From Castanea sativa (lineage: Eukaryota; Streptophyta; Magnoliopsida; Fagales; Fagaceae), in the NCBI RefSeq assembly GCF_040712315.1, contig NC_134017.1, positions 28,007,273-28,071,272 on the forward strand: a stretch of 64,000 nucleotides of DNA. The letters run 5' to 3'. Numbering within the stretch: position 1 is the first letter of the stretch; the number at the start of each line of letters is the position of its first letter. The notes beneath the pieces were generated by a model that worked only from the letters and a program-made list of their open reading frames with translations, did no database searches and was not told the origin of the DNA. Below, in pieces: positions 44,778 through 57,034 of the stretch. A program made the position numbers and the translations under genes.

Positions 44778-44976
44778 TGTTGGCGTGAGCTGTTAGTGAT
44801 TGGAGAAATCGTAGGCCAGTTTGTTTAGAATCCCTTCTCATAAGGGTCAACCGTTATAGTAGCTGTAATTTGTGTGTAGCCTAGTTTAGCTTCTAGATCC
44901 TTCTCTTTGTATTGCTATATAACCATACTTGTCTCTGTAAAGAAAGATATGAAATATATGAGCAATCTTTTTGACA
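44778..44976 (+). repeat. Copia 5' LTR
   Basis: It runs from TGTTGGCGTGAGCTGTTAGT to TTTTTGACA (TG...CA). It contains a TATA-like TTGCTATATAACCATAC near 44913. Length is 199 bases. Confidence 0.9.
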
Positions 44977-44990
44977 TGGTATTAGAGAAA
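44977..44990 (+). promoter_or_regulatory. Copia primer-binding site
   Basis: TGGTATTAGAGAAA directly follows the 5' LTR. The standard copia site complementary to initiator tRNA-Met begins TGGTATCAGAGC. One mismatch (C to T) is seen in the first eleven bases. Confidence 0.8.
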
Positions 44991-45044
44991 AATCCTAGGA
45001 CTTGCTCTACAACCAAATCCAACCCTAAACACTGATCTGCAGCC

Positions 45045-48000
45045 ATGGTGAATCCAACTGATGTGGTACAAACTGGCGGCAATTCCACAGACTCTATCCT
45101 AGAAGATTTGACTGCAAGAATGACTGAAGTCTTGACCAAAAATCAAACCCAAACCCACCTACTGACCTATGATGCTTCCGCTACACAAATCGGCATTAAT
45201 TTGGATGACACCAACTATGCCCTCTAGTCCCAAGTTGTTGAGATGTATATCTCTGGCAAAGAAAAATTGGGATATATCAATGGTGACTTTTTGCAACCTG
45301 AACCTATAGATTCGACTTTCCGACAATGGCAAACTAAGAATGCAATTGCAAAGGGTGGCTAATCAATTCTATGGACCCGCTCTTGATTAGCAATTTCATT
45401 CGCTTCCCAACTGGTATGGGATTCTATTGCTACTACTTATTTTGATGGAACTGATACTTCACAAGTATATGATCTAAAAAGATAGGTGACTAAAATGAGA
45501 CAAGCCGGAGGATCCATTGAAAAATATTACAATGACCTTCAAGGCTTGTGGAGAGATTGATTTTCGACGTCCTAACCTAATGAACCGTGCTACTGATATA
45601 CAAAAATATAATGCAATCCTACAAGAAATAGAGTCTATATCTTTCTTGATGGATTGGACAATTGGGTGGACAAGATTCGAAGTGATGTGCTACAGATACG
45701 TCATTTCCCTACCGTAGAATAGGCCTATGCTCATGTTCGACGGGAGGAGATCCAGCAGGCGGTGATGCTTACGGGTACAAACACAACTGGACCTATTATG
45801 GCATATAAAGGAGTCAAGATAGGACAACAACAACCACCCTCTCTTCAGCTATCCAAAAATGGTTCTCTTTCTACGGGTGGTGGGAAACTGAATACCAACA
45901 CCAGAGCCAAGGTTCAATCGGAAGGAGGAGGCTATACTCATCGTGGGAACATGAAACATAATCGTGAAACTTGTTTCAAGATACATGGGTACCCAGACTA
46001 GTGGAATGAGTACAAGGCTCGGATAAATCGTGATGCTGCCTTTAATGAAGGACCTGGTCGGGCTGCCCTGGTAACTGCAACACCTCAGTTAACTCTTACC
46101 TCACAAATAGAATCTTCAAGTGATGAAACTACTCTCAATGATCAAGGTAATTGTGGTTATGCCTTACTTAGTTCTATCCAGAATGGTGACAATGGTTGGA
46201 TAATTGACTCCAGGGCCACGGATTATATGACATTCAATTTAGATTATTTTATTGAAGTTACCCAACCAAGGCGAACTGATATTGCGAATGCTAATGGGGT
46301 TACATATCCAGTTACAGGGGCTGGAACTGTTGCCTTATCACCATCTCTTTCTTTATCTAATACTTTATTAGTTCCATCCCTCTCAAATAAATTGATGTCT
46401 ATAGGACAAGTTATTGAGGAACTAAATTGTGTTGCACTAATGTATCCTACCTTTTGTCTTCTTTAGGATATTCTCACCAAGGAGATCATTGGGCGTAGTA
46501 CTAAGAAGGGGGGGTTATATTTCATTGATGATTTCAGCTCTGGTCGAGCTCATTGTAAGCACCACACAAGCATTAAGGAGAGACAGATTTGGCTATGGCA
46601 TCGACGCTTGGGGCATCCGTCATCTAGCTATATGAAATACGTATTTCCAAATTTATTTTCCAAATTACTTGACTCTGGCTATAAATGTGATACTTGCATT
46701 CTAGCCAAATGTCATCGTGTTTCTTATTCCACAAGTTTGAATAAAAGTGATATTCCTTTTGCCTTAATTCATTAAGATGTTTTGGGACCTTCTCCAATTA
46801 CCATTTCTTCTGGCATTCGCTGGTTTGTGACATTTATCATTGATTGCACTCGCATGACTTGGCTATATCTATTGAAACATAAGGATGATGTGTTTAGTGT
46901 GTTTCAATCTTTTCATACAATGATTCAAACTCAATTTTTAGCTAAAATTCAGATTCTTCGCTCTAACAATGGTGGTGAATATGTCAATATGAAATTTTAG
47001 GATTACTTTGCGACCTATGGCCTTCTTCATGAAATGTCATGTGCTCAAACACCCCAACAAAATGGGGTTGCCGAAAGGAAGAATCGGCTTATCTTAAAAA
47101 CAGCTCGTGCTCTCTTGCTTGTGGCACATGTGCCGAGTAGATATTGGGATGATGCTATTGCCACGGTAGTACATCTATTGAACCGTATGGCTTCGAAAGT
47201 GTTGCAGTTTAAGACCCCATTGTAGGTTCTTCCTGAACATGTTCCCTTACCTACTATTTTGCTACTTCCACCACAAATCTTAGGTTGTGTCGCTTTCGTC
47301 CATCTCCATAAAAATCAACGAACCAAGCTTGATTTGTGTGCCATTCGTTGTATTTTTTTTTGGGCTATGCTACATACCAAAAGGGATATCATTGCTACCA
47401 TTCTGCCACCAAGTGCACCTACATCACTATGGATTTTACTTTCTTAGAATCAGAAACTTTCTTCCCTTCATCGGTATCTACTTCATCTCATCAGGGGGAA
47501 ATATGAGATGAAGAGCTAAATTGGTGGAATTGGCCAGGCTTTAAAGACAACCCAATACAGATGAGTGATAGTAATGAGGCAGTGGTTAGTGAAGAAAAAA
47601 GGGATAATCCTAATATTATTCAGGAAGCTGAATCCGAGTCATCTAAACCTAAAAATGAAGAACCCCACTCCTCAATACCTGAAGTCCCTTCTCCTGAGAA
47701 TACTCCTGAGGTAAGCTCTCCCATCACACTTATTAATGACTCGAATAACTCTGCTGCTTATATTTTACCTTTGAGACACAATCGTGGCAAGCCACCACAT
47801 CAGTACTCTCTAGATTCTGAGGAAAGAAGATCAAGATATCCGATTGCAAATTATGTGTCTACTCAGAGATTACCAGAACCGCTCAAGGAGTTTGTGCTTA
47901 AGCTGTCCTCACACCATGTTCCTAGCAGAGTACAAGAAGCCTTATTAGATCCAAAGCGGTCTCAAGCCATAAAAGCAGAAATGGAAGCTCTGGAGAAGAG

Positions 48001-49320
48001 TAAATCATGGGCTGTTGTTCCACCACCGAAAGGAAAGAAGACCATGAGGTGCAGATGGGTTTTCTCCATTAAACACAAGGCATATGGATCCATTGAACAG
48101 TACAAGGTGAGGCTTGTGGCAAAGGGATATACACAAAAATTCCATAGACTACCAAGAAACCTTCTCGCTTGTGGCAAGCTGAATACGATCAGAGTCTTGT
48201 TATCTCTTGCAGCAAATTTGAATTGGCCGTTACATTAGTTTGATGTAAAGAATGCCTTTCTTCATGGTGATCTAGAGGAGGAAGTTTACATGGATATTCC
48301 ACCAGGATACATGAAATCTTCAAAGACTGAGGTTGTGTGTAAGTTACAAAAAGCACTGTACGAGCTAAAACAATCACCCTATGCATGGTTTGGTCGGTTT
48401 AGCTTGGCTATGAGAAAGTATGGTTTTAGCCAAAGCAATTTAGATCATACTCTATTCTTGAAACACCGACTAGGAAAGGTAACAACTCTAATTATATATG
48501 TAGATGACATGATTATTACAGGAGATGACACCGAAGAGATCTCTAGACTTCAAAGGCAACTAGCAATAGAATTTGAACCTCAGAGGACTCAAATATTTTT
48601 TAGGAATTGAGGTAACCAGATCGAAACAAGGTATATTTCTTTCTCAAAGGAAATATGTGTTAGATTTGTTGTCTGAAGTGGGACTACTAGACTGTAAACC
48701 AGCTGATACCCCAATTGTTTAGAATTATAAACTTGGAGAGTATTCAGATCATGTGCCAACGAATAAAGAGAGATATCAAAGATTAGTGGGCAAGCTAATC
48801 TATTTATCTCATACTCACCCAGATATAGCTTATGCTGTAAGCGTAGTGAGTCAATTTATGCATTGTCCTAGGGAAGATCATATGGATGCAGTAATTCAGA
48901 TTCTTCGCTATCTAAAGTCCTCTCCTGGAAAAAGGGCTTATGTTCTCAAAAAATAATCATCTAGACATTGAGGGTTATACAGATGCAGATTGGGCGGGAA
49001 ATGTTTCTGACAGGAAATCCACGTTACGCTACTTTACTTTCGTAGGAGGAAATCTTGTTACATGGAGAAGCTAGAAGCAAAAGGTGGTGGCATTATCCAG
49101 TGCTGAAGCTGAGTTCAGAGGAATGGCCAAGGGACTCTATGAACTTCTTTGGCTTAGAAGGTTGCTATCCGAGATTGGCTTTGCTCCTAGTTTCGAAATG
49201 GACCTGTTTTGTGACAACAAAGCAGCCATTGATATTGCCCATAATCCAATCCAACATGACCGTACTAAACATGTTAAAGTAAATAGAAATTTCATCAAAC
49301 AGAATCTCGAAGAAAGATAA
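45045..49320 (+). pseudogene. Copia gag-pol remnant
   Basis: Gag-like sequence starts at the ATG at 45045, with stops at about 45226, 45360 and 45484. A degenerate CCHC-like region lies near 45930-46000 (GNMKHNRETCFKIHGYP). The protease reads WIIDSRATDYMT (about 46198), where the catalytic D-S-G has become D-S-R. The GAG-pre-integrase phrase WLWHRRLGHPSSSYM is near 46580. The integrase core includes FVTFIIDCTRMTWLYLLKHK and NNGGEYVN, and later TPQQNGVAERKN. RT has WVFSIKHKAYGSIEQYK, RLVAKGYTQ, FDVKNAFLHGDLEEEVYMDI and the catalytic YVDDMIITG (about 48498). RNase H has SSAEAEFRGMAKGLYELLWL and DNKAAIDIAHNP. At least ten in-frame stops or frameshifts break the polyprotein. Confidence 0.9.
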
Positions 49321-49441
49321 TTTGATTTCCATTTGGTAGGTCTGAAGATCAACTGGAAGACATTCTTACAAAGATTGTTTCAAGCAAAGTCTTTTACAGC
49401 TCACTTGACAAGTTGCGCATGAAAGATATATATGCATCAAC

Positions 49442-49452
49442 TTGAGGGGGAG
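49442..49452 (+). promoter_or_regulatory. Copia polypurine tract
   Basis: TTGAGGGGGAG lies directly before the 3' LTR, in the position of the plus-strand primer. Confidence 0.85.
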
Positions 49453-49653
49453 TGTTGGCGTGAGCTGTTAGTGATTGGAGAAATCATAGGCCAGTCTTTG
49501 TTTAAAATACCTTCTCTTAAGGGTCGACCATTATAGTAGCCGTAATTTGTGTATAGCCTAGTTTAACTTCTAGATCCTTCTCTTTGTATTGCTATATAAC
49601 TGTACTTGTCTCTGTAAAGAAAGATATGTAATATACGAGCAAAATTTTTTACA
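49453..49653 (+). repeat. Copia 3' LTR
   Basis: It matches the 5' LTR from TGTTGGCGTGAGC to the terminal ACA, with a CT insertion and scattered substitutions. Length is 201 bases. It is followed at once by the ACCAA duplication. Confidence 0.9.
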
Positions 49654-50290
49654 ACCAATAGTGGGGACACAACACATGCATCTTATCATGACTTGTCAAT
49701 CTCAAAAGTAGTTGACACTTCACACGAGATGGAATCTCAAGCACTAATCAATACACCAGAAGATGAAACTTTCATGGAATACCTTGTGGACTACGATAGT
49801 CCTAATAATCTTGCAAAGGGGGATGGCGCAAGTTTCTCCATTGGGAGTTCCGATAGTACGGTTCCCGAGCTTCAACAACTTTCTTTGCTAATTGAACATG
49901 CAGATAATGTACCTAATCGTTTGACAAGAAAGTTCATCTTGGATACCATAAACCAGGTTTCAAGTTACTTTACTATATGTCAAACACATTCTGCGACGTC
50001 TTGCGTCATCGTGATTTAATTAACAAGTCTTTGTCCAGATTATAAGGTACTGTATCCAGTGATGATTTTGGGAAGGCTATTGTAGAATGGTTTTCTGAGC
50101 TTATCCATCGTGTTTTGGGCATGGTTGCAATGATAGAGTCAGAAGACAAATCTTTAAAGGATGATCCAAAGTTTGACCTAATACCGATTAACTGAATTAA
50201 CTAAGGCTCATGAAGATGTCCTTAAAAAGCAAAGATCCCTAACTTATACTTTGGATGAACTTAATGAGAAATTTGAGAAATTAATTAGTT

Positions 50291-51237
50291 TCTTTTTTTT
50301 TCCATAATTTGTATCTTATTATCAAAGAAATATTATTGTCATGTCTTTTTCTTTCCATCATATTAAGAACGATAATACTAAAATTTTATATATCCTAGTA
50401 TTTTTTTTTTTAAATAATATGCATTTTAGTAAAAAGAGTTTTTAATGTAGCAAAAATATTGTCTCAAATTTTATATAATAATCTTTCGAGTGTTATGTAA
50501 ATAATGTTAATATATTGATAAGATTTTTGTGGACGTTTTATGTAATATCATTCACTCAAGTAACATAAATAAAGTTTTATTCATTTTTTTTACTAATATT
50601 GTCTATTGATTAGCAATGATTGGAAGCAAAAACAATAATTATTTTTCCTTGATTATGATTATATTTTTGTTAAATTGTTACTTCTACCCAATATTTTAAA
50701 TAAAAATACTTATGAGTTTCCATGCATCACAATAATAATAATGCTAATTTTTTTTAAAATAAACATTAAAAAAAATGCACAAGCCTATTACTAGCGGATA
50801 TTAAAATTTATTTCCATCTATTCATGTCTTTTTGTACCCACTAATGACCCTTTCATACTTTGAGTACTTTGAGGACATTCTTTTAGAGACTCTCTTACTT
50901 GAACTATACAAATCTACTTTTGTCTTGAAACTTTACAATATTAAATTATTGATCAGTATCTCTAATTTGGTTAATTATTAAGCTTTGCAAGCAAAGAAGA
51001 TACAACTATGATTCAGTGTACAAAATTAGATGTCTTAACATCCTACTTTTCTCTTATAAGAGCATTAGTATCCAAAGTTGAAAAACTCTAGAAATCCTAT
51101 TTTACAACCCCAACTCACAAAAACCAAGCATTATCTGAGTTTCTATTTCCTAAATCTTTTACAATCTTGCTACGGTAAAGTTCTACTAATACAACTTACT
51201 ATGTTAAATTAATTTTCTCTTTCTCTTTTATTGATTT
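50291..51237. other. Intergenic, no gene seen
   Basis: Strongly AT-rich with T-runs at 50286 and 50402. No supported ORF. It ends with TTA, a possible target duplication of the PIF-type end that begins at 51241. Confidence 0.5.
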
Positions 51238-53395
51238 TTAGGGCTTGTTTGGTATGAACATAACTCAGTTTTCACAACTTAGTACTCATAGCCCACCTCA
51301 CTGACACTACACAGTGAGTTTATTGTTACTACCCGCGTCCATTTTTTTCTCTACTCTTTCTTTCATATTCTCTTGTCACACAACCTTGAAAACAGAGCTG
51401 CCCATAAGCCAAAAGCAGACCTTTCACCTCCCACTTCGATGCACTCGCACAACTAGTCCAAAGGTTCTCATCTTCTTTCAATTTCTATTTCATTTTCCCT
51501 TCATCAATACCCATTTAACGTCTCCCTTCCCAGAAACCCATTTCACGTCTCTCCCTCGTCTGAACTCAAATTGTTGCTTGTTTGGATTTGGCTTTCTTCG
51601 TTGTCTGAACTCAGATCGTCGCCTGTTTGGATCGTCCTAGAAACCACCATAAAAGGTAATTTTTTGGTGTGGCCTTAGCTCCGTCTCTGTTGCTCTGTTT
51701 GGATTTGATTTTGAATAAACCTAAGGAATGGATTTACTCTAATTTGCCTCTGAAAATATTAGGAGATTTGGGTATGTATTGTTTAACCCCATTCCCCACA
51801 ACAATATGAATTAAGCTATCAATTGGTTTTGTTGGGTTTGGGTTTGGGTTCAATGTTATGTATGCTATTTGGGTTAGATAAATTCGAATGAGTACGTTGG
51901 TTGTTTGAGTTTGGGTGTATGCCTATGAATACATACATTCTTCACTCTTAAACGGGGGTTGGTCACAGTTTAGACTTCTATAATATTTAACAAGTTGTGT
52001 TCACTTATCAATTTTCAGTCGTAAGCTCTGGGTTCCTTGTAATCTTTATAATCTAATCATCATTAAAGTGTACAAAAACTTGTGCTATATATGCTGAGTA
52101 CTGAGTTTGAAAGCAAAGCTAAATTATGTTATATTTCCTTTCTTCCATGCTTGTATGTTTCTTTTGATGCCTCTACTCTATGCTTTCAAGTGATGCATAC
52201 AACTGCATCAATCAACAGGGTTATAAGCAAAGCTATCAAATAATTCCTCAATATGCTTCACTGATATGATTAATAACATTAGCAAGAACAAAGAATTAGT
52301 TTGCATAATTTAACACAGTTTTATCAAAATATGCATTTCGGAAATAATAATGTGTGTGGAATAGGTAACAAAAATAAGTGTATAGTCTCAGACTTTTCTT
52401 GTTAAATCTGCTTTACATGAAATAATTATATGACCACCTCCACATTACTTACATGGATATTTCCAAACTTGGACTTGCTTAAATTGGCATTAGACTGTAA
52501 CAAGGCTTTCTTCTAGAATTTTTTTATGATGTCCAAGCACTCCAATAAATGAAACTTGCAGCACTTTATGTGCACAAGTGAAACTTGATTAAGCTGAAGA
52601 GTAAATTTAATAATCTGAGCATCATCTTTTATCTTATACCCTGCATATATGTGTGTGTATGAAGGTATGTGTGTATTATTTTTTATGTAATATGAAAAAA
52701 GTTTCATTAAAGAGCATCTATACTCAGATTGAAGCTATTATGCAGCCAGCTAGATATTGCACTTCTAAGAAGTCTTAAGTATTCTGGTTTTGGCAATGGG
52801 TATAGGGGCAAGTTCCTACCAATGTTGGACACAAGTAATTATTACTCCAGTATTAGTGGGCATATGTGTGACCTTGACCATTGCACCCTTAAGACGTCCC
52901 TAGAACTTCATATTTTTGGTAGGAGGTTTTATGGCTATCATTATTGGTCACTAGTGAGTACCATATCCAGTTATAGAAAAATTTACGTTTGTACAATAAG
53001 TCACCAATTTATTGTATTGCTATCTAAGTGCTCTATTTTAATAAACAGGATGATGACTGGCATGTAAGTTCTTCAAATGGTTGGACACCAACACTTGTAC
53101 ACGTGGCACAACAACAACACCTATTGTTATAGGAAAATTCAGGCGGTTGGAGCTTGAGCTGGAAGTTGCTAATGAAGAGTTAACGCAAGCTCGTGCCATG
53201 GAAGAAGCAGCATTAAAATGGGAACAAGTTGCAAAACGAAGGGCTGAAAGAGCCAAGGTTGCACACAATATTGAGAAAGAGAAAGCAGAGAAGTTTAAGA
53301 GAGCTCTAGTAATATCATGGGTGATGTTTGGGGTATTGCTTTTGTTCTCTACTAGGTTTGGAGAAGTTGGAATGAGGCAAAGGTGTTTGCCATAA
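51238..53395 (+). mobile_element. Possible left end and leader region of a PIF/Harbinger element
   Basis: GGGCTTGTTTGGTATGAACA begins at 51241 after TTA (51238-51240). PIF/Harbinger ends are typically GGG--TGTTTGG with a TWA duplication. A pyrimidine-rich leader-like stretch follows (51340-51650), then intron-like AT-rich sequence. The matching right end is not visible. It would lie beyond the gypsy element if that inserted into this PIF copy. The ORF at 51314-51640 is low-complexity. The linkage to the transposase at 54300-56657 is by inference. Confidence 0.4.
52838..53395 (+). pseudogene. GRF-zinc-finger-like protein relic
   Basis: One exon-like stretch reads CDLDHCTLKTSLELHIFGRR followed by FYGYHYWS. 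GRF fingers have the form CxCGxxAxxxTSxTxxNxGRRFYGC, so the GRRFYG core and TS are kept while two Cys are altered. After an intron-like gap, from about 53130, the frame gives FRRLELELEVANEELTQARA, then an Arg/Lys/Glu-rich coiled coil, then a hydrophobic segment (ALVISWVMFGVLLLFSTRF) that could be a membrane anchor. GRF finger plus coiled coil plus C-terminal hydrophobic helix is a common layout of plant TE-associated GRF proteins. Frame changes separate the parts. Confidence 0.45.
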
Positions 53396-54299
53396 TGAGT
53401 TGCGTATGTGCATAATAATACACACTTGTATTATTACATTGGAGATCATTTGTATTGTAATTGTACAACTTAATGTTTTCTTTTGTATTGTAAGTATAAA
53501 AATTTATGATATGTATGATGTTGTACTTCTATTATATGTTGAGAGTGTTCAACTTTATTCAAAATGGACTTGTAAACTATGGGCATTTGGCACACAAATG
53601 GCGTCCCATAACATGTGGCTGGGACTATTAATGAATATATGGGAGTTGTGGTTGCTTTGAGCATTTTAATTGTAATTATATTAGCTATGGTACGCCAATA
53701 TGGACCCCTAAAACTAACTTTTGAGGGGAATATATTTTGTTTTTCTTGGATGAATGACTAGAGGGGAATGAGTATTAATATCAACTCTGAAACTGTGAAG
53801 CTTGTTAGAATAGAAAGGATGCAATGGCTACTTAAAGGCATTTTGCTAGTGGATGACATTTTGTTGTACATCTTCCAATCTTCTTAAACAAAAAGAGTGG
53901 CATATCAAATCCATAATATCAGCATATCACATACACAATATCACAAGAATATGAGCATGTCCACCTGTAAGCATATCACATACACGTTTATATGGTTGTT
54001 GATAAATACTTCATTGCGAAAAGGTATTACATACAATTGCATATAAGCATGTCCACACGTACTTATATTACCAATAGGTATTACATACACCTAGTTTTAC
54101 ATTTCCAAAAGGAATTGCATCAGAAATGTCAATAGGTTATTGACATTAATCCATTAAATGTCAATAGGATGCATCACAATGTCCAAAAGAATGCATCATG
54201 TATCATGCTAAGTGACATCCAGTTACAATACATAAATGTCATAAGTGGAGGTAATAACTTTATACAAAAGTCCCAATAAAAAGCGATGAATCCTTATAC
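53396..54299. other. Non-coding interval in the PIF region
   Basis: AT-rich with no supported gene. Between 53960 and 54200 the phrases GCATATCACATACAC, CATATAAGCATGTCCACACG and GTATTACATACA recur in loose copies, a degenerate short-repeat patch typical of the sequence downstream of a Harbinger transposase gene. Confidence 0.45.
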
Positions 54300-56657
54300 G
54301 TCTCCACAATCAACCTTGAAGTCGCACGTACTCCTCCCACATGCAGTCAGTCATATCATCCCTAAACTCACCCATTGCTCTCTTCACCGCATCAGACATC
54401 TCCCTCACATGCCTCCTTTCGGCACTTGCACTTGCACTTGACTCAGGAGAATTCCCATTGTTTCTAGTTTGTGCATCATCACTATCAACGTCAAGGTTCT
54501 TCCATGTGTTAAACAGTACATCTCTTCGATTATTGATACGTGTAAACTTGTGTAACACACAACATGCAAAAACAACCAAATGTTAACGATATTGCATATA
54601 GTTTGTCATGCAACTTAATATGGGAAAGCAAGCCTTTAGGACTCCAAAACACCTCTCAATTACCATGCACAATGAAGAGTGCCTATAGTTAAACAACTCT
54701 TTCTCCAATGCCGGTTGCCTATTACTCCTTCTGAATTCTTAAGCATGATATTGGGTGGCCTTGTGTGGTGAAAGAAACGATGCACCAATGGGGTACCCCA
54801 AATCAACCAAGTAATTGGAACCTACAAGAATAGCATATCTCAATCAGTAATAATAATCTACAAAAATTTTCTAAGAACTATTAATGAACTAAGTTCCAAA
54901 CATACTAATTGCATCTTCAATTAAGTACACTCAAAATAAAACACCAGGTTATGTATAACAGCTACTCAATAAATTGTCGAGCCCCTTTTAACATGCACAA
55001 AAAACGACAATAGTTCTTAGGCCCTTTTCCAAACATAGGTGTTACTCAAAACATATCCATTTTCTATTGCACAGGATTTCTAAGAAATCTAATACGCATG
55101 ACTGCAGAATATAGTATCAATCAAAGGCAATAATTCAAGGTAACAGTCAGTCAATCACCAAATGATACCATCAAGATTCAAGGTGGAGGCCTTTTGTATC
55201 TTCAGTTCAGCAAAAAAAAAAAAATTCAATCACCAATAAGATACCATCAATAGTACTGGTGTATAAAACTCTTGTGCTTATGATTCAAAATCAAAGATCA
55301 GTTTTATAATTGCAGAAGACAATAAACCCACACTTACAAAGAATAAATCAGAATAGAAGTAGATAAATACTATAAACTTCTAGGTCTAAATGCAAAATAC
55401 TAATAGCTAATTATAATAAAATCAAATATTTTGAACACACAGTCTCTCAAATTCACTAGGATTTTTATAGCCGTTGCTTGCTTGTAGCAGTGAAAATCTA
55501 ATATTGCATTACATATGAGACAAAATTTAATATTGGAATACATAAGAGCTATATAGTACATGTAATATTGCAATAAATATTAAATTGAAAACTAATAATT
55601 TAATTTATTCCAGTTGTTTAAGTTTAAGTCACAGGATTATATGAGGCAGAATTTAAGTTAAAGACGCATACATTTTGGTGGCCATGGGAATCCATGCTTC
55701 GGGTCTTTAATAGCTTCTTCGAACACCCTTGAGTCGTTGGCACTTCCCTCCCAACCAAAATGAACATACGTAAACCGCATGTCATGGTCACATATGCACA
55801 TAACGTTGGTTGTAACAGTGCTCTTGCGATTCCTATGAGGCTGGGCTCTTTCCACTAGAGGCCAAGCACTAATATGTGTTCCATCCATAGCTCCTTCGCT
55901 TTTCTACGTTGAAGAGAGCCAATTAGTTGTACACAACATCTCTATATGTGAATGAAGGAATACCATACAATAATATGTGGGAACAACCATTTTGGAAGAA
56001 CTTATATTATGAAAGGATTTACCTCAAACCAAGGGTAGTACTTGTTGTTTCCCCACAGATGCTCTGGAAGGCCTACCACATTCGGATCGAGCTTGATTAA
56101 ATGTTGATCATATGTGTGGACAGCCCGCAACACCCTACGGAACTTGTGGTCTATAGTTTCAGTGGAACGTTGAAATCTATCTGCCACAAGTCGCATCTGA
56201 GTATTATGGCCAGCGGTGTACAAGAATATGGCCACTGACTCCTGCACGTCAACATGCCTCTTCCCTTCCTTCAAGTACCCATGATGTTTCAGCCCATCAA
56301 CCAAGTGATAGAACAAATCTAAAGTCATGTGGAACATGTCATGACAATTGGTAGGATTGTCATCTCTCACTTCAGCCATATAATATTTTTCACTCAAAAT
56401 GCTAGTACGCATTGAGCGCTTGTCATAATGCCACTGGAAATATGCCACCATCTCGTCAACTAGTGGAAATACAAACCAAAACATTTCCTTCTCGCTGTCA
56501 TAGTCCGAATCTGTGTTTGCACCAATATCCATGTCATCATCACAGTCACTGATATCCATGTCATCACCACAGCCACTAATGTCCATCTCATCATCGTTAG
56601 AGTTAAAGTAAGCATCGTCAAATCATATTGCCAGAAAGGATCATTGGGCGAGGCCAT
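54300..56657 (-). pseudogene. PIF/Harbinger transposase relic (3 exons)
   Basis: Minus strand. Exon 1 (56657 to about 56020) starts MASPNDPFWQYD and then, after a frameshift near 56610, runs MDISGCGDDMDISDCDDDMD, MVAYFQWHYDKRSMRTSILS, CHDMFHMTLDLFYHLVDGLK and STETIDHKFRRVLRAVHTYD. Exon 2 (55895 to about 55670) has MDGTHISAWPLVERAQ, CICDHDMRFTYVHFGWEGSA and NDSRVFEEAIKDP, carrying the first and second DDE acids (the D in DGTH and D in NDSRV). Exon 3 (about 54815-54310) has NYLVDLGYPIGASFLSPHKA, ELFNYRHSSLCMVIERCFGV with the E motif, and an Asp/Ser-rich tail ending WEEYVRLQG. Two stops (near 54743 and 54585) disable it. These proteins cut and paste PIF elements at TWA sites with a Myb-like partner. 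No Myb-like ORF was found. Confidence 0.85.
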
Positions 56658-57034
56658 TATAGCCTATACCCTGCAAAAATCAAAGCATCAGTACCAAAGA
56701 TATTGCAATATGTAAATTGACACATTAATATAAAGTACTAAAGATATTGCACTAACGTTAGCACAACTCTCCTTATAATGTAAGTAATATGAACTAAATA
56801 GCAAAAATTAAAAAATAAATATATAATACTGTAAAAAAAAACACCAAGTACATAATAGCAATTACCAAACACACATACTAATGTAAATTGCGTCAAGTAG
56901 AGAGCACCAAGTGACAAAGATCACATACTAATTTAAAAAACATCAAATCCACATGCATAGTTTACAACAATTACCATTACAATAAAACGACATTAAGTAA
57001 AAGTGTTCAATTTAATAAGACAAATAAAACCAAA
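56658..57034. other. Non-coding sequence upstream of the transposase
   Basis: AT-rich, without a gene. It is probably the leader side of the PIF element, cut at 57035 by the gypsy 3' LTR. Confidence 0.45.

Larger units (their letters stand above)
44778..49653 (+). mobile_element. Complete but dead Ty1/copia retrotransposon
   Basis: Two similar LTRs bound the element, and ACCAA flanks it on both sides (44773-44777 and 49654-49658). A tRNA-Met-type primer site (TGGTATTAGAGA, consensus TGGTATCAGAG) follows the left LTR, and a purine tract (TTGAGGGGGAG) precedes the right LTR. The internal order is gag, protease, integrase, RT, RNase H, as in Ty1/copia. The LTRs differ at roughly 15-20 of about 200 positions, so the insertion is old. 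Length is 4876 bases. Confidence 0.92.
42854..50290 (+). pseudogene. Plant-mobile-domain-like transposon protein relic, split by two LTR insertions
   Basis: The first part (42854-43625) has GVPYDEFIPTNESLI, LCILLGDSKVSWFQWVYFFY, YVGLGENFTF, WLGEYMSTLCRRRVAHEFPV and RFARQLGFDQGVPTNVSFTT, with stops between. This order matches the plant mobile domain of TE-derived proteins (phrases like FPxHYxYGWLGEYL and RFGRQFGFYQDVP). The middle part (44385-44777) reads GDPVFVIENIRANTSDIRGS and on to GSDGTN. The last part (49654 to about 50290) continues in frame as SGDTTHASYHDLSISKVVDT and includes LTRKFILDTINQ, then a coiled-coil-like LTKAHEDVLKKQRSLTYTLD. A probable solo LTR (43626-44379) and a copia element (44778-49653) separate the parts. 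No activity is possible. Confidence 0.6.
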
